DNA of 64,000 bases from Paludibacteraceae bacterium (GCA_024405875.1 JAKSOA010000004.1:34136-98135), one strand, 5' to 3'; shown: positions 54,501 through 61,023, counted from the stretch's first letter. Notes: generated by a model from the sequence alone, not told the origin. Program-made: numbers and translations.

Positions 54501-54877
54501 TCCGCCGCATTGCTCACAGTCCATTTACCTGAGTCATCACACCCTTTGAACCAAGCCTTACCTTGTTTCTGATACTTGTTTACATCATTATCACCCTTCC
54601 ACTTGAATATCTTGTGCCAAGTGGCGTCATTGTCATCAGAATACTCTATGTAACTGCCTTGCTCCCCGTGACCGCCGTCATAGTACTTGTCACTTGCCCA
54701 GTGGTTATGCCCGGAGCCGTATGTCCAAACCAGAAGTTTGATGTTTAACTTGCCTTGCCCCGATGGTACAGCAGTAAAGTTGTAGTCTTTTTCAAACCAG
54801 TCATTCCCCGATGCAAAAACAGTGGTACAACTAAATAGAGTACAAAAAAACAACAAAAAATACAGACGCTTTTTCAT
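45581..54877 (-). CDS. giant multidomain surface protein, 3098 residues
   Basis: A signal peptide (cleavage near TTVFASG) precedes long beta-rich regions. Carboxypeptidase-regulatory-like units are at about 657 (GTVKGYVRFSNG) and 770 (VTGRVLYDK). Two LamG/concanavalin-like domains lie at about 2000-2330 (DDGEWHHYALTVNRTF in the second). Two GWNW repeats are at about 2741 and 2829. Two copies of the domain in the neighbouring lipoprotein are at about 2657 and 2949. The C-terminal 80 residues (FTDYIDFSVTAKEGDIVYID to the Lys-Lys end) fit a type IX sorting tail. It is a probable cell-surface adhesin or matrix protein. The frame is intact over 9.3 kb. It starts 13 bp after the phosphate transporter gene. 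Confidence 0.85.
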   Translation of the reverse strand: MKKRLYFLLFFCTLFSCTTVFASGNDWFEKDYNFTAVPSGQGKLNIKLLVWTYGSGHNHWASDKYYDGGHGEQGSYIEYSDDNDATWHKIFKWKGDNDVNKYQKQGKAWFKGCDDSGKWTVSNAADGSKPTYDGNGTQHETSINHGGGERQPVWLELVWYPSQKFDGKTIHMRVHVCDERSNDHWNYTYDWGNYAMADAIPAPELYTPALYATGSDPGSCGYAMIPYSVTKQPKSYTTSYSSAVIPLAEMGGTILETTTDSVKRGYLVKMTVKRNDESTAVINSAAIDIPAYHRVYDFNVSKYMEKVDDHDVYLGHKQISWVVKKPKEEDLVESDMFEIQRAYKENFEDAVSIAIVNYNTDIITDTTYTADTYTYIYNDESDEAIYNRLDRTAPVYYRVRRTSSSTWGWDTPFAGKGSLYAPIYQTSLHCGYGVYVGGWSISKSDTFDSDHKVTIIGKEISADTYNDAWWDERATLILTRTAKESGVVKDIVIPFDSIKRSYKSHEKIFTWSVSFNDELPSPCQHYTYGLRIDTTATRYLISKNFEYQLDTIPVKNKEPLYFATVPEFSELSASDGTYNEYVLLEWSMLAGGADHFIIMREQDGEQDTLAVNCKDYFYRDRTGAPGYSYKYTVVAVQNCSGESKRSKSAYGRKSPYGTVKGYVRFSNGISQSGVQITVERDDKNRDWPSVVNPKCIKDKYTTFTNADGSFTLDSIVYAKSGSKFNIQPVSQYGEFYYKGAKGGIASVEMNANAPTASGIDFTNAAFVRVTGRVLYDKSTIPVQNAYFMIDGNAVTNESGNLILSDASGNFAITVPKEQSFRLQVAKAGHHFVNDGYLKIEGSDVISLEKNLDGVRFWDSTRIRLIGRLAGGDIQASKPLGFGLSKNNIGDDLQMIFELEGDNISHIIQYDDLSITEKDTLFKHPVEGQSTNVRFTTKRIVVKPDITTGEYMVELPPVKYKIVQATATGYSTLFPNGKTSEVIDLTNSVTTDTLRYESMILPYNDRYSLTYKAAPQISYQQIRYGSASQMFGEEKMLQTTLEGKRVTIPVCYTDKTGNINYVFGYPVYNGGNTYSFGISAFEGYYYNNDKNNTADVVPLGGNLIKIYNGLTNNAESVEYMLDEKGSITVSLPVDNNAFTLDGTDALRSLNVSVLVSGKYVEANPLQAYVTGSRSKGKDFIQHLGSKIICNDVLRDPPGTNSYAYRSKGTKYSTTYTCNFDMELGTEMTFSYGSNMSTLAGVQTPATFNGVSMQTSSALDLPLKFTQTMHQSNTYTYNVELADRIQTGGDDRNVGPDADIYIGSELCATVGRNDAFTIINDSTYKALEPAVKSGGVRHVASGTDKEGNKFHLVVAETLVYTPGIKSTFYYTQKHILTVILPNLFAERNKLIRNGSESDLQTLADNTGKSVYMNISSNPDSIGMKGHYKWLKPKTSSTPALVDEVQQYNDLMLEWTSIIENNEKALVNGTFGATVLANLSVSAGTHYTHTEQASVSRAYQLYQPTTMGGTGMQLGSNLLSALKYSSKLGKSAGTLFRQLQKAVGSASKSRQQAKKVEGFAPGQKWSFSIMPIVDLSQTQSNEESLTNTYETGFYIDPGVNGYLNVTVFRLTNNAFNDSTSVDWRTKAFDVTPSAINNPSFNVADYVYYVNGGATQCPYEGERTTMFYRQGTVISNATQKINEAHLKIDKNEISDVPQDEAAVFNLTLWEESDTNEGLYDTYMNYVLFVDDETNSKGAKLSIDGAPLTSRTFTIARNKQYNKVLEVRRGGSDYDFEDITLLLLPECDCNINNFSSAAKVVLSVHFMPEAGDVSISTPSDNWVLNTFSPKDSTGYYLPVVIDGFDVNYDNFDHIELQYKLATHSDDNWVTLGSYYADPELYDKASGNKGMITGGRIENIHFYGERDPMEQMYNLRAVSFCRHGSSFITKSSKVLTGIKDTKCPQLFGSVLPKNGILGVGDYISIPFSEDIAGNYLDEDNNFEILGFTNSSGLKSSTSLQFTDTENSYAVSNDTRNLSDKDFSIDMMVWPDNSNTHMTYFAVETDDVVEFGQTEDGCLYANIGGKFVKSKPFDPMLTFTRVILTYDSQTGNTKFYVGNKDITDSDFITVKNFRGVGKIYLGRSLESQARFKGRMFETRLWIKELTQGEITVTGNRRLTGYERDLLAYYPMTEGKGRELKDKANGNNAVCNNTSWNVPDGLSVQFKGEDGLKLKGDKFSRTEYQDFSLSFWFRTHGKSTGNAALFAAGRGDSTELSAEDKLFIGFEDGILVLRQNGKSITTNGTYDDGEWHHYALTVNRTFNIGGIFIDGKSLNQFDASLIHGLASSDVYLGACHWFTKDESGAVIEKEDKCLFKGYIAHLAFWESALSGNFITGFYNLAPTGKELNLLCYLPFSRRVESSAGVYETVFSPLNGVYTMTTNGEYVLSNDTIIVTDIEKAKQFASKEKAPVVESSGITKMNFSWMGNGNQLVVNLNMLDSEINKNNIFINVRNVEDLHGNQLVNPITTTLFVDRNHVKWAENKIDIQVPYKETAVFDARIMNIGSTTAVYVIDGMSEWLTTDDASSTVGPNDYKDVRFTIGNTLDVGEHTNIIYITDQNGLSEPYIVKVHVVADEPEWNVDKNKYRETMNLYGVVMLKDKGESATPIFDKDKDDYVAAFIDGECVGKQNIGYENNKSYLYMTIYGYEPMQNKSVRFTLWRAREGRIYQLDLSENVVFKENAVVGSADNPVVMTTSLMQIQSVPLASGWNWVSFNLKPFSSGHFYDAFCFDYTFAKNDMIKTYNEFSTFNGSQWYGTLGNFNHKRTYMFRVESQGSVGIMGNALTSESDRTILLHHGWNWMPYLCTNIRTVAEALSNYYDNAAEGDIIKSHSEFAMMTKDHKWVGSLTHLRPGEGYMLYRTNLTDVNFMYAESPVQSSEPSALRTAFAGSYAENMPVIAIATLPGGERSVEGDLLQAYDNDELVGECRANEQGVFFLMTSAKDNAGLKFSLTRNGEQRTAPEIINFSSDKFIGTVEDPYDINFNASASATPSPFTDYIDFSVTAKEGDIVYIDVFASDGRCVLSHSEQALSEHYSYTFSGAGSFATGIYSAVIRVQDKTYNFKLIKK

Positions 54878-54890
54878 AAGTTATGATAAT

Positions 54891-55949
54891 TTACAAAAAC
54901 AAACTTACAATAGTATATACTACCATTGCTATTACAGCACTGATAGGAATAGTCATAATCCAAGCGGTGACAAGTTCTACTGTAACACCCCAACGCACAG
55001 CAGAAAGACGCTTTACAGCACCTACACCCATAATACTTCCTGAAATTACGTGTGTTGTACTTACAGGTACCTTAAACATTTGAGTTATGAACAATGTTAT
55101 AGCACCTGCGGTTTGGGCACAAAAACCCTCAACAGGCGTAACCTTGGTTATCTTGTTTCCCATAGTCTTCATAATTTTCCAACCGCCTGACATTGTACCT
55201 GCGGCAATAGCGGTGAAACATATAATAGGAATCCAATCGTGCAGTTCACTCATATCAGTCATTGCCATCCATTGTGGAAGTTCAATTCCCGATGTTGTAA
55301 GAGAAATAATGGTTATGGCAATTATACCCATCTCCTTTTGGGAGTCATTCAAGCCGTGTCCAATACTTAAAGCCGCCGATGAGAACAGTTGTGACATCTT
55401 AAACCATTTGTCCGCCTTGTGAGGTTTTGCTTTCCTACACAGATTGAGAGTCAACACCATAATAAGATTACCGGCAATAAAGCCTATAAGCGGAGCAACA
55501 AAAATAAACAGTATAATGGTAAGAATAATAGTGGTTTGAACGGCTCCAAAACCGTATGCAGCTATCGCCGCCCCCGCAAGTCCGCCTATAAGCGTATGTG
55601 ATGATGATGACGGAAGCCCCATCTTCCAAGTAAATAGATTCCACGCTATGGCGGCAAAAAGTCCTGAGAATATTACAGGCAGAAAGTCTATGCCGTTGGC
55701 TGTAAGCTCATCAACCCTCACCGCCTTTGAAACGGTATCTGCCACGCCAAACTCACCTATTATGTATTTGGCTATGAAGAATGCCACAAAATTAAAGAAT
55801 GCAGACCAAATTACTGCCTGCGTAGGGGTAAGCACACGCGTGGAAACCACAGTGGCTATGGAATTGGCGGCATCGTGGAAACCATTAATAAAATCAAAAC
55901 CAACGCAGAAAACAATTATGAGTACAAGCCAGAGAATTTGGGTTTCCAT
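54891..55949 (-). CDS. PiT-family inorganic phosphate transporter
   Basis: A 352-residue inner-membrane protein with about 10 hydrophobic segments. The PiT signatures GFHDAANSIATVV (N-terminal repeat) and TTHVISGSIMGVGAVKR (C-terminal repeat) are present. It imports phosphate with a cation. The DUF47 gene 6 bp upstream encodes its usual partner. No Pho-box-like element was recognised. Confidence 0.95.
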   Translation of the reverse strand: METQILWLVLIIVFCVGFDFINGFHDAANSIATVVSTRVLTPTQAVIWSAFFNFVAFFIAKYIIGEFGVADTVSKAVRVDELTANGIDFLPVIFSGLFAAIAWNLFTWKMGLPSSSSHTLIGGLAGAAIAAYGFGAVQTTIILTIILFIFVAPLIGFIAGNLIMVLTLNLCRKAKPHKADKWFKMSQLFSSAALSIGHGLNDSQKEMGIIAITIISLTTSGIELPQWMAMTDMSELHDWIPIICFTAIAAGTMSGGWKIMKTMGNKITKVTPVEGFCAQTAGAITLFITQMFKVPVSTTHVISGSIMGVGAVKRLSAVRWGVTVELVTAWIMTIPISAVIAMVVYTIVSLFL

Positions 55950-55955
55950 ATAGAT

Positions 55956-56612
55956 TTATGCGTATTTAACAATTATAGTCTTTACAGCCTTACCCACATT
56001 CTTTGCCTTATCTGTAGCCTTTTCAAGCTCATACATTATCTCCTTTAGTTTTATAAGTTCAACAGAATCATTGGCATACTCAACAAATATGTCTGTAATG
56101 AACTGCTCATAAAGGTCATCGGCGGCATGCTCAAGTTCATGTAGTTTATTACACTGCTCCAATGCCTTATCTGAGTGCTTGTTTACTCCGTTAAGTTGTT
56201 TCAGCACTTTGTTTATGGCCTCACAACCCTGCTGAATATTATCTGCCATACCAAACATACGCTTTGGAATATGATGGGGCTGGAACATCATTACTCTCTT
56301 GGCTGACGATGTTATAAAGTCAAGCACGTCATCAAGATTATCGCAAAGGTCATGTATGTCCTCACGGTCAAACGGGGTGATAAAGGTGTCATTCAACTCA
56401 CCGTAAATCTCCTCTACAAGACGGTCTCCCTTCATTTCATACTCCTTGATGCGGGCATACATCTCTTTGGTTTTCTCATGGTCTGTTCCGTGCTCAAAAA
56501 ACTCTGTAAGCAGTTTTGCAGCCTCATAACAATACTCGCCTTCCTTAATAATCATAGGAAAGAACTTGCTCTCCTTTGGCACTAAAAATGAAAATAAACT
56601 ATTAAATTTCAT
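55956..56612 (-). CDS. DUF47 (PhoU-like) phosphate transport regulator
   Basis: A 218-residue, all-helical protein of the DUF47/TIGR00153 family, related to PhoU. Typical motifs are FFEHGTDHEKTKEMYARI, FDREDIHDLCDNLDDVLDF and the closing EIMYELEKATDKAKNVGKAV. These proteins are encoded with PiT transporters and are thought to regulate them. The gap to the PiT gene is only 6 bp. Confidence 0.94.
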   Translation of the reverse strand: MKFNSLFSFLVPKESKFFPMIIKEGEYCYEAAKLLTEFFEHGTDHEKTKEMYARIKEYEMKGDRLVEEIYGELNDTFITPFDREDIHDLCDNLDDVLDFITSSAKRVMMFQPHHIPKRMFGMADNIQQGCEAINKVLKQLNGVNKHSDKALEQCNKLHELEHAADDLYEQFITDIFVEYANDSVELIKLKEIMYELEKATDKAKNVGKAVKTIIVKYA

Positions 56613-56629
56613 ACTTTTTAAACAATGTT

Positions 56630-57550
56630 TTATTTTAATCTATTATGTATATTTTCTTTAATCATCGGGGCATAAAACAACAGGTCATAGTGATGCAGGT
56701 TACCTACAGGCCACGGAGTCTCAAATGACGACTGATGTTCCTCAAACCCTCTAACTATAATCACTTTATTCACTGTGTCAAGCGTAGCGGACAAATCTTG
56801 TCCGTGATATGTGAAATCCGCCTGCTCAGGTGTCACGCTCCAATTTACGGGATTAATACAAACCGCGGCGTCATTCTGTACAAAATCCCACATATTGGAT
56901 ACTTCAGATACTGAGTTGTAACTAATAGTCACCCCTGTATCTGTGGCATTTTGAGCCGGTTTTATATATGGAGATTTCAAGTCATCATCATTAACACCGT
57001 AACCAATTGAATACGCCGCAACCATACGTGAGTACCGCTCATCGGTCAAACGCTTGAGCACGGCAAGTGTCATCTGAGCACCTTGGCTGAAACCTGCGAT
57101 AACAAACCTACGCCCGCCGTTCAAATGCTCCATATAGTAGTCAAAAGCCTCACACACCTCATTAGCGACCACCGCCGCCACTGAATCAAACCGCTCCCGT
57201 GGTAACATAACAGCACCCATAGTATATTGGTGCGTGTACGGGGCGAACATATTTACCGAATCGGGGAAATAATTAAGACTTACAAAGTCAAACTCCCTCT
57301 TGATGGCACCCTTCTCATCTGGTGTCAGTAAGGCTGTGTAACCATCTGAGCCATCGGGGTTATAAGATTTAAGAACCTCTGTTGAGGCAATGTAGAACAC
57401 ATCAATGAAGTTTGTATCAGGAACTGCGGGATTCTTGTACCACGCACTGTCGGCTTGAAAGTATGATGTACCGGCATCCTTGCATCCGCAAGAGGAGAGC
57501 AGCAGAAAGAAAGGCGTCACCAATAAAAAAAACTTTTTCATATTTCCCAT
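56630..57550 (-). CDS. DUF3089 alpha/beta-hydrolase lipoprotein
   Basis: A 306-residue lipoprotein (lipobox LSSC) of the DUF3089 family. The predicted nucleophile serine is in AGFSQGAQM; a late histidine follows in NLHHYDLLFY. It likely hydrolyses an ester or amide in the periplasm, but no substrate is known. It is the first gene of the minus-strand string running to 42832. A good promoter lies upstream (57559-57589). The start is ATG 57550; an internal ATG four codons on is possible. Confidence 0.85.
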   Translation of the reverse strand: MGNMKKFFLLVTPFFLLLSSCGCKDAGTSYFQADSAWYKNPAVPDTNFIDVFYIASTEVLKSYNPDGSDGYTALLTPDEKGAIKREFDFVSLNYFPDSVNMFAPYTHQYTMGAVMLPRERFDSVAAVVANEVCEAFDYYMEHLNGGRRFVIAGFSQGAQMTLAVLKRLTDERYSRMVAAYSIGYGVNDDDLKSPYIKPAQNATDTGVTISYNSVSEVSNMWDFVQNDAAVCINPVNWSVTPEQADFTYHGQDLSATLDTVNKVIIVRGFEEHQSSFETPWPVGNLHHYDLLFYAPMIKENIHNRLK

Positions 57551-57558
57551 TGTAGCCG

Positions 57559-57589
57559 TAAAGTTAGATAAAAATTAAATATTCTCAAA
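57559..57589 (-). promoter_or_regulatory. promoter of the phosphate / giant-protein gene string
   Basis: On the minus strand TTTG (57589-57586), a 19-bp spacer and TAACTTTA (57566-57559; one mismatch). No equally good promoter was noticed in the short gaps downstream. Confidence 0.65.
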
Positions 57590-57659
57590 GTTTAGTTTCA
57601 AATTAATTCTGAGGCATCGGGGTTGATAGATAGAGCGGCAGAAGCGGTGTTACACTATT

Positions 57660-57848
57660 TCACTCCTCAGTGTAACTCGCACGCTCAAAATCTTCAATAT
57701 GTTTTTTTGCGGTGCTGTCAATGGCGTCATTGTGCCCTTTTAATGCGGCGAAGGAGGTGAACTGTGCCGCCCTTGCCTGTCGTGGCATAGGTCTGTGCAC
57801 CTTTGAAGTGTGGTGCGGCATATCTATTATGTCATCATAGTTATCCAT
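57660..57848 (-). CDS. YolD-like small protein
   Basis: A 62-residue protein. The core MPHHTSKVHRPMPRQARAAQ and FTSFAALKGHNDAIDSTAK matches the YolD-like family, which accompanies Y-family polymerases in Firmicutes and their mobile elements and is thought to assist UmuC-type activity. The frame opens at 57944 inside the polymerase gene, but ATG 57848 lies 4 bp after the polymerase stop and fits the family length. Confidence 0.75.
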   Translation of the reverse strand: MDNYDDIIDMPHHTSKVHRPMPRQARAAQFTSFAALKGHNDAIDSTAKKHIEDFERASYTEE

Positions 57849-57852
57849 ATTC

Positions 57853-59346
57853 TTATGCTTTATGTCCTCCAATCTGGCGGTTGCGTTCACGGGCTGTGGC
57901 TCCTTCGGCAAAATTAGTACCCTTAAGTATGGCGTTCTTGCCATAGCGGCGTTTTATGTCAAGAATGGTCTCCTGCATACGCCTCTCCTTCTCATCAGCC
58001 TCCTTGTCAGCCATCGTGGTGTCACTATCAGGGAACAGTTCAAGTTGCACGGGCTGTGACGCGGCCTTTTGAGCCTCCGCCTCACTAATAACATTGTTTA
58101 CGCAGATGTTCAGACGACGTACAAGAAACGCAGGGTTCACTATCTTGTCAAAAAGCGTCATTACAGCATCTGTTATCTTATACCCCGATGATGTATGCTT
58201 GCCCAGATTTGCCGTACCGTGTGACGGCTTAGGGACTGATTTTCCGTAGTAGTTGCGTACAATGTCACCGTCATAGCCGTTTAGCCTTCCGCTCTCCATA
58301 GAGGCTTCATCATAGTTAATAGTCAGTACTATCTGATTGGTAACCAGCCGTTTACTAACAAGGTCAAGTGCCGTATTCTCTGCCATCTCACGTGCCACCA
58401 CCTTTGCCTTTGCAAATGTATAAGCCTCTGACAGTACTTGTCCGCTGCTTAGTGAGTTGGTCTCTGGTCTGTATGCCTTAATGTCAGCAATAGTGCAAGG
58501 TTCCCAGCCCCAGGCGTGGTCAATGAGCAACTCCGCATTTACGCCAAACAATTTATACAGAGTCTCCTCGTGCTCAATAGAGAAACGGGCAAGTTGCCCC
58601 ATAGTGCGTATGCCGTATGGGTCAAGCCGGTTCACAACACCCTTGCCCACACGCCAGAAATCTGTCATCGGGGTATGGCTCCAAAGTTTACGGCGGTACT
58701 CCATCTCAGTGAGTTCCGCAATCCGCACCCGGTCCTTGTCGGCAGGTATATGCTTAGCCACAATATCCATTGCAATCTTGCATAGGTAAAGGTTCTCCCC
58801 GATGCCTGCGGTAGCCGTTATCCCCGTTGTTGAAAGCACATCTTGAATTATCTTCATTGCAAGTTCTCTGGCACTCAATCCATACATTTTAATGTAGTCT
58901 GTGGCATCAATGAAGACCTCATCTATGGAATAGACGTGTATGTCATCAGGTGATATGTATTTAAGGTATATGTTATATATGCGTGTGCTGTAATCAATGT
59001 AGTGTGACATACGGGGCGGGGCTATATGGAAATCAACCGCCATCTCCGGGTGGGTTTTCAGTTCTATGTCACTCTTTGAACTGCCTTTCAGTTTGAAATC
59101 AGACATTGCAAGCGCCCTCTGCTCATTAACAGTCCTCAAACGCTGCTTCACCTCAAAGAGCCTCGCCCTGCCGCCAATGCCGTACGCCTTAAGTGCGGGA
59201 GTTACAGCAAGGCAGATGGTCTTGTCTGTACGGCTCTCATCAGCCACCACCAGATTGGCGTCAAGCGGGTCCAGTCCTCTCTCAACACACTCCACAGAGG
59301 CGAAGAATGACTTTAGGTCTATTGCTATGTAGGTTTTTGTCTTCAA
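57853..59346 (-). CDS. Y-family translesion DNA polymerase
   Basis: A 497-residue UmuC/DinB-superfamily polymerase. Catalytic carboxylates are in AIDLKSFFASVE (residues 7-18) and YSIDEVFID (about 140); a helix-hairpin-helix region (VGKGVVNRLDPYGIRTMGQL) and the little-finger domain follow. The C-terminal QLELFPD is a probable beta-clamp-binding motif. It copies past DNA lesions with low fidelity. The close YolD-like neighbour resembles the Firmicutes type. It overlaps the DUF4491 gene by four bases (ATGA). No LexA-like operator was recognised. Confidence 0.93.
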   Translation of the reverse strand: MKTKTYIAIDLKSFFASVECVERGLDPLDANLVVADESRTDKTICLAVTPALKAYGIGGRARLFEVKQRLRTVNEQRALAMSDFKLKGSSKSDIELKTHPEMAVDFHIAPPRMSHYIDYSTRIYNIYLKYISPDDIHVYSIDEVFIDATDYIKMYGLSARELAMKIIQDVLSTTGITATAGIGENLYLCKIAMDIVAKHIPADKDRVRIAELTEMEYRRKLWSHTPMTDFWRVGKGVVNRLDPYGIRTMGQLARFSIEHEETLYKLFGVNAELLIDHAWGWEPCTIADIKAYRPETNSLSSGQVLSEAYTFAKAKVVAREMAENTALDLVSKRLVTNQIVLTINYDEASMESGRLNGYDGDIVRNYYGKSVPKPSHGTANLGKHTSSGYKITDAVMTLFDKIVNPAFLVRRLNICVNNVISEAEAQKAASQPVQLELFPDSDTTMADKEADEKERRMQETILDIKRRYGKNAILKGTNFAEGATARERNRQIGGHKA

Positions 59347-59648
59347 TCCTTTGTCTTATAGCAATCTTTGCGTTTTGGATTTTTTGGAAACCAACCCCTC
59401 TCCACACGCTTCTTCTGCTCAAAAATCTCTAAAATACTCCATAGGCAGGTGCAGCCAAGCACACCAAACGCCGGACTCAGAATCTCATTTGACACCAACA
59501 GACTTACCGCCACAAAAAAGAGTCCAAGCAGGGCGAACACCCACCAGCACCTGGTTCCAAAATAGTACTCGCTTTTAATTACTATAGGGTGGAACGCCCC
59601 TATTATGAGAAATGTTATAACTGCAATTATTAATCCTGTGTAGTTCAT
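59343..59648 (-). CDS. DUF4491 family membrane protein
   Basis: A 101-residue protein with three hydrophobic segments. MNYTGLIIAVITFLIIGAFH, EYYFGTRCWWVFALLG and the closing RGWFPKNPKRK are hallmarks of DUF4491, a small conserved Bacteroidota membrane family of unknown function. The frame opens at 59714, but ATG 59648 matches the family start. Its stop overlaps the start of the polymerase gene, so translation is coupled. A -7 element TACTTTTG lies at 59692-59685. Confidence 0.88.
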   Translation of the reverse strand: MNYTGLIIAVITFLIIGAFHPIVIKSEYYFGTRCWWVFALLGLFFVAVSLLVSNEILSPAFGVLGCTCLWSILEIFEQKKRVERGWFPKNPKRKDCYKTKD

Positions 59649-59777
59649 ATCATATCTAAGGTAGGTTCGGTTTATTTCAAAGTTCAAAAGTACAAAATCT
59701 TTTTCTTGCAACATTCAATCATATTTTATAATTTTGCTCTGGTATGATTAACACGAAACAAAAATGACCGAGCCGTT

Positions 59778-59870
59778 ATGCAGGCATACGGTTTCCCCAT
59801 CAAGGACTTCACAGAATCAGACTGCGTAGCCCGCCTGTTTGAACTTTACAGCAAACTGACAGAAAAATAA
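59778..59870 (+). pseudogene. C-terminal remnant, possibly of a DNA methylase
   Basis: Thirty codons (MQAYGFPIKDFTESDCVARL, then a short helical end) lie behind a -7 element TAATTTTG at 59729-59736. The frame continues upstream as RNKNDRAV before a TGA at 59745. NDRAVMQAYGF followed by TESDCVARLFELY resembles the ends of large adenine-specific restriction-modification methylases; this is from memory only. It looks like the surviving tail of a deleted gene. Confidence 0.35.
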
Positions 59871-59900
59871 AAAATTATTGCGTTTTTATTGTCATAAAAC

Positions 59901-59931
59901 TTGCTTATATTGCAGAAAATCAGTATATTTG
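59901..59931 (+). promoter_or_regulatory. promoter of the 201-residue gene
   Basis: TTG (59901-59903), a 20-bp spacer, TATATTTG (59924-59931). ATG 59956 follows after 24 bp. Confidence 0.7.
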
Positions 59932-59955
59932 TATAAATAATGATACTGATTTGTG

Positions 59956-60561
59956 ATGTCTGAATACACTTGTGATACTGATGATTCTGAATTGCTATAT
60001 TTGGTTTGTGAAAGCAATCCTCTTTATGATATAACATCAAAACTAATAAATCTTCAGAGCTTGAATGGCTCTGCGTATAATATAGCATTAGAAGAGATAT
60101 GTAAACTAAAGTGCTTTAAGCCATATCCTAATGAACAGAATATCTATTGGGTTGGCAGTATCGATGACTTTGATTTGGAAAATCTGCTGATAGCGGCTAA
60201 AAAAGCGGTGAGTTTTGGATATACCGTTTACATACTTCCAAACCCCAAGAACGTAAGAACTCCTGATTTTATTTTTGAGAAGAAAGGTCTGTATAGGGAT
60301 TATGACTTAAAGACTATAAACGGGAAAAATTCAGTAGGAAATAGTCTTATGGATTCTATTGGACAGACAAGACACGTGTTGTTGAATGTTAATATTGATT
60401 ACAAAGCCAGGAAACTTGCAAAAGAAATTAAATCATATTTTGATAATTATGAAAAAGCCTCTGAGATTATGATTTTTAAACATAAAAAGAAACTGAATAT
60501 TACAAGGGATATTGCAGCATCAAAGTGCTTTATGTATGATTTTATGAGGGTGTGGAAATAA
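59956..60561 (+). CDS. unknown protein, possible CdiA-CT-like nuclease domain
   Basis: A 201-residue soluble protein. The second half has the order TPDFIFEKKGLYRDYDLKTI, then SVGNSLMDSIGQTRHVLLNV. That order resembles the C-terminal nuclease domains of contact-dependent toxins (a P-D-F, later D/E-x-K, then an A/I-Q helix and VVLNV strand). No secretion signal, repeat domain or obvious immunity gene is present. It could be a standalone nuclease, an acquired toxin cassette or something else. It is AT-rich relative to its neighbours, has its own promoter, and ends at a bidirectional terminator. Confidence 0.55.
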   Translation: MSEYTCDTDDSELLYLVCESNPLYDITSKLINLQSLNGSAYNIALEEICKLKCFKPYPNEQNIYWVGSIDDFDLENLLIAAKKAVSFGYTVYILPNPKNVRTPDFIFEKKGLYRDYDLKTINGKNSVGNSLMDSIGQTRHVLLNVNIDYKARKLAKEIKSYFDNYEKASEIMIFKHKKKLNITRDIAASKCFMYDFMRVWK

Positions 60562-60589
60562 AAAAGCATTGCTTTTGCAATGCTTTTTT
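60559..60589. terminator. bidirectional intrinsic terminator
   Basis: AAAAAAGCATTGC, a TTTT loop, and GCAATGCTTTTTT. T-runs follow the stem on both strands, so it serves the plus-strand 201-residue gene and the minus-strand small RNA candidate. Confidence 0.85.
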
Positions 60590-60655
60590 AGGGTCTTTTC
60601 GGTTTAGAAGTGCCCAACTCGGGAAGTATTGCCCGGACAGTCATCGTTAGACAAC
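60560..60655 (-). ncRNA. candidate small RNA of about 95 nt
   Basis: A perfect minus-strand -7 element TATCTTTG (60667-60660) is followed by about 65 nt with GC-rich self-complementary segments (CGGG/CCCG around 60637-60620) and then the bidirectional terminator. No reading frame of note is present. The -33 box is not clear (CAAA on the plus strand is 24 bp away). The segment is unusually GC-rich for an intergenic region here. No known family was recognised. Confidence 0.45.
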
Positions 60656-60883
60656 ACTACAAAGATACACATTTTTAACGGAATAATTGCACAAACTCAA
60701 CAATTTTTTATAAATTAAATTTTTCTTCAACTTATCCCAAGTTATGAGACAAGTTGCGTTTATCTTTGTCTGCTGATAAAAGCCCATAGATTTTATTTGG
60801 AAAATCCATTGCTATAATTTACCTTCGTAGAAATAGAGAATTACAATGTACGGATTAAGTGACGACTTGCTGTCGCTGACACC

Positions 60884-61016
60884 TTTGTAACTTTTTTTCG
60901 CTTCGCTCAAAGAAGTTAACTGTCGCTCGGAAGATGCAAAAGCCTACCCTCGCTTTTTGTAACTTTACCTCGCTACGCTCGGTGAAGTTAACTGTCGCTC
61001 GAAAGATGCAAAAGCC
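60884..61016. repeat. two 61-bp direct repeats upstream of efp
   Basis: TTTGTAACTTT...GAAGTTAACTGTCGCTC...AAGATGCAAAAGCC occurs at 60884-60944 and 60956-61016. The promoter-like part (CTCGCTTTTTGTAACTTT) recurs a third time at the true efp promoter (61119-61136), and AAGATGCAAAA recurs inverted at 61104-61114. The upstream copies keep weakened -7 boxes (TAACTTTT, TAACTTTA). Confidence 0.75.
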
Positions 61017-61023
61017 TGAAGGC

